Shown here one piece after another: positions 16,264 through 22,650 of a stretch of 32,097 bases of DNA. The translations under genes and the position numbers were made by a program. Under the pieces are notes generated by a model that was not told the origin of the DNA, did not search any database, and was given only the letters and a program-made list of their open reading frames with translations. Numbering within the stretch: position 1 is the first letter of the stretch; each line of letters begins with the position of its first letter. Where the stretch lies: NCBI GenBank assembly GCA_024102975.1, contig JAGFJD010000346.1, positions 1 to 32,097 on the forward strand, read 5' to 3'. The DNA comes from Phaeodactylibacter sp. (GTDB lineage Bacteria > Bacteroidota > Bacteroidia > Chitinophagales > Saprospiraceae).

Positions 16264-16297
16264 ATTGAGCAATACTCGCCCTTTCGTATTATATTTG
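16264..16297 (+). promoter_or_regulatory. Bacteroidota-type promoter of the receiver-CRP regulator
   Basis: ATTG (16264-16267) and TATATTTG (16290-16297) fit the -33 TTTG and -7 TAnnTTTG elements with 22 bp between them. Transcription would begin near 16304, leaving a leader of about 35 bases before the ATG. Confidence 0.6.
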
Positions 16298-16337
16298 CAG
16301 AGAAATTCCACCAAGTACAACCAAGCTAAAAGTAGAA

Positions 16338-17381
16338 ATGAAGAAAATCCTAGTGATCGAAGATAACGGCGAAGTCAGGGAAAACCTGGAAGAGATACTG
16401 GAATTGTCCGGCTATGAAGTCATCTCGGCGGAAGACGGCAAAGTCGGCGTGGAAAAAGCCCTGACCGACCCGCCCGACCTCATCCTCTGCGACGTTATGA
16501 TGCCCCACCTCGACGGCTTCGGCGTGCTCAATATCCTCAGCAAGAAGAGCACTACCGCCAACGTGCCCTTTATATTCCTGACCGCCAAAGCCGAAAAGAG
16601 CGACTTCCGCCGCGGCATGAACCTCGGCGCCGACGACTACATCACCAAGCCTTTCTATAAGGACGAACTGCTGGAGGTGATCGAAACCCGCCTGCGCAAA
16701 AGCGAACAACTGCGCAAGCAGTTCGACAAAACCGAGCAGGGCCTGACCGCCTTTATCAACGAGGCCAAGGGCTACGAAGAGCTGCGCAAGCTCTCCGAAG
16801 AACGCAAAACCAAGAACATCAAACGGCGGGAACACATCTTCGAAGAAGGCGAATTCCCCCGCTACCTCTACTTCGTCAAAAGGGGTAAAGTAAAGGTCTA
16901 CAAGACCAACGAGGACGGCAAAGACTACATCATACAAATCTGCAAGCCCGGCGATTTCTTTGGCTACCTCGACCTGATCAAGGACGAAAAATACACCGAA
17001 TCGGCCGCTGCTATGGAAGACACGGAGGTGAGCCTCATTCCCAAGGAGGACTTCAACAAGCTGCTGCTCGCCAACCGCGACGTGGCCTCCCAACTGATCA
17101 AAATGCTGGCCGACAACGTCACCGAAAAGGAGGAGCAACTGCTCAACCTGGCCTACAATTCCGTCCGCCGACGGGTGGCCGACGCCATCCTCCTGCTGAG
17201 CCAGAAACAGGAAGACGGCAGCATCAACATCCTGCGCGACGACCTGGCCCGCCTGGTCGGCACCGCCAAGGAGAGCGTCATCCGCATGCTCACCGAATTC
17301 AAGGAGGACGGCTACATCGAGATCGTCGACGGAGCTATCCAGATTGTGGACCGGGACAGGCTGGAGAACATGCATGCGTAA
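16338..17381 (+). CDS. response regulator fused to CRP/FNR-type DNA-binding domain
   Basis: The 347-residue protein joins a CheY-like receiver (1-125) to a CRP/FNR module. The receiver has the acidic pair E8-D9, the phosphoacceptor D52 (LILCDVMMP), the LTAK threonine and the TKPF lysine, so it should be phosphorylated by a histidine kinase. A short charged linker leads to a cyclic-nucleotide-binding beta-barrel (about 165-260, with FGYLDLI) and a C-terminal HTH_Crp winged helix (about 265-340: DDLARLVGTAKESVIRML). No cysteine cluster for iron-sulphur binding is present, so it is not an FNR oxygen sensor. No kinase gene lies in the window; targets are unknown. Confidence 0.93.
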   Translation: MKKILVIEDNGEVRENLEEILELSGYEVISAEDGKVGVEKALTDPPDLILCDVMMPHLDGFGVLNILSKKSTTANVPFIFLTAKAEKSDFRRGMNLGADDYITKPFYKDELLEVIETRLRKSEQLRKQFDKTEQGLTAFINEAKGYEELRKLSEERKTKNIKRREHIFEEGEFPRYLYFVKRGKVKVYKTNEDGKDYIIQICKPGDFFGYLDLIKDEKYTESAAAMEDTEVSLIPKEDFNKLLLANRDVASQLIKMLADNVTEKEEQLLNLAYNSVRRRVADAILLLSQKQEDGSINILRDDLARLVGTAKESVIRMLTEFKEDGYIEIVDGAIQIVDRDRLENMHA

Positions 17382-17487
17382 AATGTGCTTTCGTGTACGG
17401 GGCATTGGTGTGGGGGCGGTGAAGGACAGCTCCGGGCGGGGCGGCCTGGCATCCTCCACGCATTCTGAACAGCTGGAGGTTGGAAAG

Positions 17488-17640
17488 ATGAAGTTTCATT
17501 ACAACAACTTCAAACCTGGTGGTTTTCTGGAAGTAGCCATGCCCTATGACGGTCTCGATATCAGGAACAACAACTTCAGCGGACCCGTTCGGTTTTACTA
17601 CCGCAATCTTCACAGAAAAATAGTGGTTAACGCCCAATAA
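17488..17640 (+). CDS. possible 50-residue small protein
   Basis: An ATG preceded by GGAGG opens a 50-codon frame with aromatic- and asparagine-rich content, ending right at the minus-strand terminator. No family is recognised and codon use is only mildly supportive, so it may be chance. It lies in the 560-bp spacer between the receiver-CRP gene and the TPR lipoprotein gene. Confidence 0.2.
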   Translation: MKFHYNNFKPGGFLEVAMPYDGLDIRNNNFSGPVRFYYRNLHRKIVVNAQ

Positions 17641-17665
17641 AAAAAGCCCTTCGCGCGGAAGGGCT
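17637..17665 (-). terminator. intrinsic terminator, minus strand
   Basis: A perfect 8-bp stem AGCCCTTC/GAAGGGCT (17645-17652 with 17658-17665, loop of five) is followed on the minus strand by seven T residues. The nearest minus-strand stop codon is at 17944, 280 bp upstream, so it probably serves an RNA of its own or a long 3' tail. Confidence 0.8.
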
Positions 17666-17780
17666 CCTCTAAAAACCGATAACACTAAATTTTCCAGGTA
17701 AAGGCATTTGCCTTTTATAAGTAAAGCATGAAACTTCAAAACAGCCGGGAGGACAGATTTTCCGCCCCCCCGGCAATGAC
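17637..17780 (-). ncRNA. candidate small RNA with three hairpins
   Basis: Read on the minus strand, the stretch folds into a GC-rich hairpin (GCCGGG with CCCGGC, about 17744-17777), then AAAGGC-AAAT-GCCTTT (17699-17714), then the terminator hairpin with its T-tract. Just upstream lies the dyad ATGACTTTTGTCAT (17812-17825), spaced like an activator site relative to a start near 17780. A TATTTTTA element (complement of 17782-17789) is one base from the -7 consensus. No coding frame is convincing. It may also be the 3' tail of the TPR gene. Confidence 0.33.
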
Positions 17781-17811
17781 GTAAAAATATGAAGGCTTTC
17801 TCTGGCTACAG

Positions 17812-17825
17812 ATGACTTTTGTCAT
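17812..17825. promoter_or_regulatory. ATGAC-N4-GTCAT dyad, CRP/FNR-like site
   Basis: A perfect 5-bp dyad with four-base spacer, the half-site spacing used by many FNR/DNR-like regulators. It lies 430 bp downstream of the gene for a receiver-CRP regulator and 25-30 bp upstream of a candidate small-RNA start. Binding is inference only. Confidence 0.3.
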
Positions 17826-17943
17826 ACTTTCCTGCTGACGTTCATCAATTGGTTTTTATTGAGGCGGCACTCCCGGCGATGGTTTCCCGGCCAGGACGCC
17901 CCCCTGCAAATGCACGAATACACAAATACACGAACGCACATCT

Positions 17944-19668
17944 CTACCCCACCACCCGCGAAGCCTCCAGCTGCACGTCTGCCCACTGCCAGGCCTCCTC
18001 GAAGCGTTTTTTCACTTCTTCAGCTTCTTTTTTCCTGCCCTGTGCCAGGAGGCTTTCGTACAGCCCTTTGAGGGCGTAGCCGTTTTTGCGGAACAGTTCC
18101 AGGTCTCTCCGGTACAAGGCTTCGGCCTCGGCGAAGCGTTTTTCCGCCAGCAGGATGGGCCCCAGGTGGTGGCGCACGGAGAAAAACCAATCAGGAGGTT
18201 CGTTATAGCTCAGGCCGTCTTCAAGTTGAATGGCCTCCTCCAGGAGGCGGATAGCCGTTTCGGCATCTCCTTCCCTGTTGGCAATTTCCGCTTCCAGCAC
18301 CCGGCCGGCGATCTGCAGCAGGCTGGCGGCAGAGTTGATGTCCCAGATGGTGATGCCTTCCACCATGGGGTTGGCGGCGGCGATGCGCAGCCTGTGCAGT
18401 TCCCGGCGGGCATCTTCCGGCTGTCCTTTGGCAGCATGGGCCATTCCCCGGGCGTAATGCCAGATAGCAATAGGATAGGGCAGGTCTTCTGCCGGGCGGG
18501 GTTCGGCCAGGGCCTCTTCCCACTTGCCGAACTTGACGTATAAGTAATATGGAATGGACCAGTAGTGCTGTATTGTTTCCAGGCCGGGCTGCCGCATAGC
18601 CAGGGTATCCAGCTTGGCTACCATGCGCCGGGCTGCCTGAAGGGAAAGTTTGCTGCGCCCTTCGAAAGCAGCGCATGCCGACAGGAAGTGGAAATTATGA
18701 GGGTATAAACCCAGGGGATAAGCCCCGGCGGCATGGCAGGCGCTCACGTACAGGCTGTCGACCTCTACAGCGGCGGCGTTCACCATAGACCCCAGGTGGT
18801 AATCGCCGGTCCGGATATAGGTATGCGACGGCATGTGTATCAGGTGGCCGGCGCCGGGCGTCAGTTTGGGCAGGCGGGCCGCATGGGCCATTGCCCGCTC
18901 CGGCGCCTGAGACGCCTCGGTAGCGTGAATGTACAGGTGGATAGCCAGGACGTGGTTGGGGTTGCGCTGCAGGATGCCCTCCAGGATTTCCAGGATTTCC
19001 GGCGTCCAGGGGCGCGGCTCGCCCTCGAAGGACCACAGGTCCCAGGGATGGGCGTCCATAATGGCCTCGGCCATCATGGCGGCGATGTCGTCGTCGTCGG
19101 GGAACTGGCGGTGGGCCTGGCGCATGCCCTCGATGTAGGCTTCGTCATATTCCGAACGGTCCTCTACCGGTTCGGGCGGATAGCGCCGGGCAATGGCCCG
19201 GATCAGGGCCTGCTCGCGGGCAGTCGTATTGCCCATATATTTCAGCGCTTTCGCTACGGATTCGTTGGCAATTTCCACCACAGCAGGGTCCATGCCCATG
19301 TTGTAATTGGGCCCCAGCACATAGGCCAGCCCCCAGTGGCACATGGCACACCCGGGATCGAGTTTGGTGGCGTAGAGGAAGGACCGGGCGGCTTCCGCGT
19401 GATTGAACCCGTTGGCGAGTTTAACGCCCTGCAGGAAAAACTGCTGCGCTTCTTCCGATTTCGTCGTGATCGGAAAGTCGTAAGTGCCCAGGCCGGCGAA
19501 GACGGGCGCCGGCTGGTCCGTGTCCGCCAGAGCGTCCACGGCTTTGCCTTTGGGCGTACACATTACCGGGATGGTTTTGGCGATGTCGGTGTCGGTTACT
19601 TTTTTCTTCCTGGCCTGGCAGGCCGAAAAGAGGGCCAGGGCCAGGAGGCTCCACAATACTTTCTTCAT
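17944..19668 (-). CDS. TPR lipoprotein with CXXCH and histidine-rich motifs
   Basis: The 574-residue protein begins with a lipoprotein signal peptide (lipobox FSAC, C17), so it should be anchored in the envelope. Tetratricopeptide-like helices run through most of the length. It belongs to a widespread uncharacterised TPR family with conserved motifs seen here as DPGCAMCHWG (105-113), AIHLYIHATE and GHLIHMPSHTYIR. C107-A-M-C110-H111 is formally a CXXCH haem-c site; in relatives I recall the last residue as Y, so haem binding is uncertain, and the clustered histidines might bind a metal instead. I chose ATG at 19668 over a TTG two codons earlier. It stands alone between long spacers; its function is unknown. 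Confidence 0.82.
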   Translation of the reverse strand: MKKVLWSLLALALFSACQARKKKVTDTDIAKTIPVMCTPKGKAVDALADTDQPAPVFAGLGTYDFPITTKSEEAQQFFLQGVKLANGFNHAEAARSFLYATKLDPGCAMCHWGLAYVLGPNYNMGMDPAVVEIANESVAKALKYMGNTTAREQALIRAIARRYPPEPVEDRSEYDEAYIEGMRQAHRQFPDDDDIAAMMAEAIMDAHPWDLWSFEGEPRPWTPEILEILEGILQRNPNHVLAIHLYIHATEASQAPERAMAHAARLPKLTPGAGHLIHMPSHTYIRTGDYHLGSMVNAAAVEVDSLYVSACHAAGAYPLGLYPHNFHFLSACAAFEGRSKLSLQAARRMVAKLDTLAMRQPGLETIQHYWSIPYYLYVKFGKWEEALAEPRPAEDLPYPIAIWHYARGMAHAAKGQPEDARRELHRLRIAAANPMVEGITIWDINSAASLLQIAGRVLEAEIANREGDAETAIRLLEEAIQLEDGLSYNEPPDWFFSVRHHLGPILLAEKRFAEAEALYRRDLELFRKNGYALKGLYESLLAQGRKKEAEEVKKRFEEAWQWADVQLEASRVVG

Positions 19669-19748
19669 TTTCAATCGGGTTTTGTTTTCAGATATGATAT
19701 TTCAGGCTCGGCGGCCTATTGTACAACAGGGTTGTGCAAAAGGCCTGG

Positions 19749-19840
19749 AGTAGACAGGATTTACAGGATTTACAGGATGCAGCGGCTTGGCTTGCCACCA
19801 AAGGGGTAAAATCCTGAAAATCTCGTCAATCCTGTCTAAC
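19749..19840. repeat. inverted repeat of 9-bp ACAGGATTT units
   Basis: The left arm (19749-19778) is TAGACAGGATTTACAGGATTT continuing in a 9-bp period; the right arm (19810-19839) is its imperfect complement ending AATCCTGTCTA. Copies of the unit occur at 7143-7172 and 29481-29556. It belongs to the gene-free stretch 19669-20350. Confidence 0.65.
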
Positions 19841-20088
19841 TGTGCTTTTTTCACAACCCCGTCCAGTGTCGGGTGATTTCCTGCCGCTGACGGAGCTGTT
19901 CTGTCGGAACAGGTTTTTTTCATCGGGTTTTCAGCCGCCATAACAGGGTTTTCCGGTTGTTCCGGCTTTTTAGGAATAAGTTTCGCCTGAGAACCAGCAC
20001 AATATTACGCGGAATAGGGAGAGCGGGCAAATGCAGATGATCGGTTGGCAGGCTTTTCGAGCAGGGGGAGGGAAAACTTTAGCTGAGG

Positions 20089-20243
20089 GTCCGGAGAAGA
20101 ATAACTTCCCCATTTGATGCGGCTCTTTTTCCGCCATACTTCCCCGACACTTCGTGTCCGGGATAGGCTGTTGCGGGGTCGGTTACGTAGCACCGCTATG
20201 CGCCCTCCCCGGGCCTCGTCTGGCAAAAAAAAATTATCCGGAC
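20089..20243. repeat. palindromic repeat, ATAGCnnnGCTACG family, copy 2
   Basis: Arms GTCCGGA...AATAA (from 20089) and TTATCCGGAC (20234-20243) enclose the core at 20186-20199, which reads ATAGCGGTGCTACG on the minus strand. Shared landmarks with the 5722-5886 copy, in matching order, are GAATAACTTCCC, TTCCGCCAT, the ATAGC core and a CTGGCnAAA-like segment. The remainder of the 19669-20350 spacer holds the 9-bp-unit repeat and nothing else I can name. Confidence 0.6.
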
Positions 20244-20350
20244 TTCGGCGCGAGCTCAGTCGAACGCTGAACAGACGGCCGCACTTCCGACTTTACGTCC
20301 AAAGTCCGGTCAGAGGCTGCGGATGGACAGCTGTTCACCGCACACACAAC

Positions 20351-21262
20351 TCACTTCAGAGGCTTCACCACATACCCTGCCTCCCGCAATAGAGCCACTA
20401 CGCCTTCATCTCCTCCCAGGTGGCCGGCGCCGACGGCAAAGAAGGTAGGCCTGAGTTTCATCATTTCGCTCATCACCGGTATCCAGTTGCGGTTGCGGCG
20501 CACCAGCAGCAGGTCTTCGTAGCCGCCGATGCCGGAAGATTCGTCCTCCATCATGCTCTGCATGCCCTGCAGGTCCTGGTTCTTGTAGAGTTCGACCATC
20601 TGGGCGAATTGCCCGCTGTCGGTTTTTTCCGATTTGATGGTTTCGACCAGCATTTTCGCCTGTACGGTGTAGGGGATGCTGTCAAACATGCTCATCTGGT
20701 ACTCGGCGGTTTCCAGCCCCTCGATGGGCAGTTTGCGCTGCTGGGCCATCTGCATGAGCTCCATTTCGTAGGAGACCACCTGGCTGTCGCCGCCGCTGCC
20801 CATGCTGAGCATATCCTCGCCGCCCAGGGCGGAGAGGAACATGGGCTTGATGCGCTCCAGGAACATCAGGGGCAGGCCCACCTCCTCGAAGTGCGCTTCG
20901 ACCAGCTTGTAGTCCTCCTCGCTGAGCAGGTCGCTCAGGGTGGTGTCGTTGGCCATAAAGGCCTTCATCATCAGCGGCATCAGCTTGGTGAAGTCCATCA
21001 TGTCTTCCATGTCGATCTCGAAGGCCACCTGCTGCGCCTTGCCGAACGAGGCTTTAGTAGCATCCGTCAGGAAAAAATCCTCCTTGCCGATCATGTGGAT
21101 GGTGCCGAACAGGTAAGACGGTTCTTTCAGCTCTTTGCCGCTGATCTCCCAGAGCAACGCGTTCTCTTCGGCGGTAGGGGCATATTGGGCAGAGCTGGCC
21201 GGCTGCGCCCAGGCGGCGGCGGCCAGCAGGGCCAGAAAAAGGGAAAAACAAATTTTTTGCAT
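20351..21262 (-). CDS. TraB/GumN family exported protein
   Basis: The 303-residue protein has a signal peptide (1-20, cut after AWA) and the TraB/GumN fold, related to the TIKI metalloproteases and the ChaN/EreA group. The paired motifs are in place: LFGTIHMIG (H56) near the N-terminus, FEID (E82), and FFAVGAGHLGGDEGVVALLREAGY (GxGH with H281) at the C-terminus. Members are predicted metal-dependent hydrolases or proteases, but bacterial substrates are not established. Its start lies 9 bp after the O-antigen ligase-like stop codon, so the two are almost surely co-transcribed. It is the last gene of the cassette. Confidence 0.92.
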   Translation of the reverse strand: MQKICFSLFLALLAAAAWAQPASSAQYAPTAEENALLWEISGKELKEPSYLFGTIHMIGKEDFFLTDATKASFGKAQQVAFEIDMEDMMDFTKLMPLMMKAFMANDTTLSDLLSEEDYKLVEAHFEEVGLPLMFLERIKPMFLSALGGEDMLSMGSGGDSQVVSYEMELMQMAQQRKLPIEGLETAEYQMSMFDSIPYTVQAKMLVETIKSEKTDSGQFAQMVELYKNQDLQGMQSMMEDESSGIGGYEDLLLVRRNRNWIPVMSEMMKLRPTFFAVGAGHLGGDEGVVALLREAGYVVKPLK

Positions 21263-21271
21263 GATTGTACT

Positions 21272-22564
21272 TTAGCGTAAGCTTTTTTTTGAAGAACAAA
21301 AAAAGGGGCGTTCGGTTGCCTCTCTGCCCACATTCAAAAACAACAGCAAGAAGAACGCAAAAAAACCCACCCCCGTCGAATTCTCGATAAAATGTTCGAT
21401 CATAAACGCCGCCAGCACTATGCCGTAGAACCCCAGAAGGAAAGGATGGCGGTAGTTCCGGCGATAAAAAAGCGGATGGAAAAGGGCAAAGAGGAAAAGC
21501 AGCAGGCCCATTGCTCCCGTGCCCGCCAGCACAAACAGGAACTGGTTGTGCGGCACCAGCGGCTCGGGAAGCTGGGGATAGGACTGTTCAAATACCCCCT
21601 TCACCTCCTGGTTCAGGTTGCCTGCCCCCACGCCGAAAACGGGGTGCTGCCGGGCCAGTTCCCAACCCACTTTCATGGAGACGAGGCGGCCGGTATCGGA
21701 ATAATCCGCCCCCTCCCCCTCCTGGTATTTGATCAGCCCCCAGCGCATGTAATCCACCTTGGCCCGGAAACTGGGCACCAGCAGGTAGGCGGCCGCCGGC
21801 ATGGCCGCCAGGGCCGCCAGCATGGCCAGCCCCAGGGCATAACGTCGGGACACCAGGATGTGGCGCGCCAAAAGCAGGAACAAGGCCGCATACAGGGCCA
21901 GGATGCCGCTGCGCACCGACAGCAGGTGGATGAACAGGAACAGGAAGAGCGTCGCGCCCAGGATGAAATATCGCTCCCGGGCGAAGCGCAGGAAATACCT
22001 CCGGCTGTACAGGTAGCCGCCGCTCACGACGCCCAGGGCCAGCAACAGGCTGTAGCGGATGTGGTTGCGGGGCGTAGGCATGGGCTGGCCCTGCTTCAGC
22101 ATCAGCTGTATCTCCTCGTAGTGAATCCCATAGTTGATGGCGACGCCGATGGCGGTCACGAACATCAACACCAGCAGGAAATACAGCAACCCCAGCCACT
22201 GCCGTTCTTCCAGGCGGGGATGGCCGAGGAAGACCAGGGGAAGGGCCAGGAAGGGAACTTTGATGCGCAGGCGCGCCAGCCAGTAGCTGTAGTCCTCGGT
22301 CTGCCAGAAGCTGAGCAGGACGAGGAAGAAGAATAGCGTAATTGCGACAAAAGGCGGGTATTGCCATACCCGCAGCATACGCCGGATGGCTTCCCGGTCG
22401 ATGGCCACCCGGAACTCCCGGCGGCTCACCCGGAAACGGATCAGGCTCAGCACCGCCAGGGAGATCATGCCCACCGACAATAAAAAGGGGGACAGCGCCA
22501 GGGCGGCGATCGTCACCACATAAAAGAACAGGACCAGGTGTTGTTTTTCCAGGCTGGCGGGCAT
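21272..22564 (-). CDS. O-antigen ligase/polymerase-like membrane protein
   Basis: The 430-residue integral membrane protein belongs to the Wzy/WaaL (O-antigen ligase, PF04932-like) family, which joins or polymerises lipid-linked glycans on the periplasmic side. About ten to twelve hydrophobic helices are visible. The large periplasmic loop (about 280-350) carries the family signature: TGRLVSMKVGWELARQHPVFGVGAGN and then PHNQFL with its conserved histidine. Bacteroidota often have several such proteins, so ligase versus polymerase cannot be decided. I chose ATG at 22564 (MPASLEK); a longer frame would run into the hairpin at 22586-22633. It follows the PorE-like gene and precedes the TraB gene by 9 bp. 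Confidence 0.88.
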   Translation of the reverse strand: MPASLEKQHLVLFFYVVTIAALALSPFLLSVGMISLAVLSLIRFRVSRREFRVAIDREAIRRMLRVWQYPPFVAITLFFFLVLLSFWQTEDYSYWLARLRIKVPFLALPLVFLGHPRLEERQWLGLLYFLLVLMFVTAIGVAINYGIHYEEIQLMLKQGQPMPTPRNHIRYSLLLALGVVSGGYLYSRRYFLRFARERYFILGATLFLFLFIHLLSVRSGILALYAALFLLLARHILVSRRYALGLAMLAALAAMPAAAYLLVPSFRAKVDYMRWGLIKYQEGEGADYSDTGRLVSMKVGWELARQHPVFGVGAGNLNQEVKGVFEQSYPQLPEPLVPHNQFLFVLAGTGAMGLLLFLFALFHPLFYRRNYRHPFLLGFYGIVLAAFMIEHFIENSTGVGFFAFFLLLFLNVGREATERPFFCSSKKSLR

Positions 22565-22585
22565 CGCTGGGATAGGTTGTTTGTT

Positions 22586-22633
22586 GATGGTTGTCTGTTG
22601 ATGGTTACGCCCAACCATCAACAGACAACCATC
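22586..22633. repeat. perfect 21-bp-arm hairpin, GATGSTTGTCYGTTGATGG family, copy 2
   Basis: The arms 22586-22606 and 22613-22633 are perfectly complementary around a six-base loop, between the PorE-like stop codon (22651) and the next gene's start (22564). The stem is 17/19 identical to the hairpin at 9845-9909. No T-tract follows, so it is more likely an intercistronic stem affecting RNA stability than a terminator. Confidence 0.75.
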
Positions 22634-22650
22634 TCTCGCCAAAACCGGCG

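Noticed and set aside
17335..17739. 134-codon minus-strand frame across the 17637 terminator
   Set aside because: It runs straight through a strong minus-strand terminator and into the end of the regulator gene, and shows no domain.
19888..19920. Plus-strand terminator (CTGTTC-TGTCG-GAACAG plus T-tract)
   Set aside because: The stem is only six base pairs and no plus-strand gene lies upstream for more than 2 kb, so I do not annotate it.
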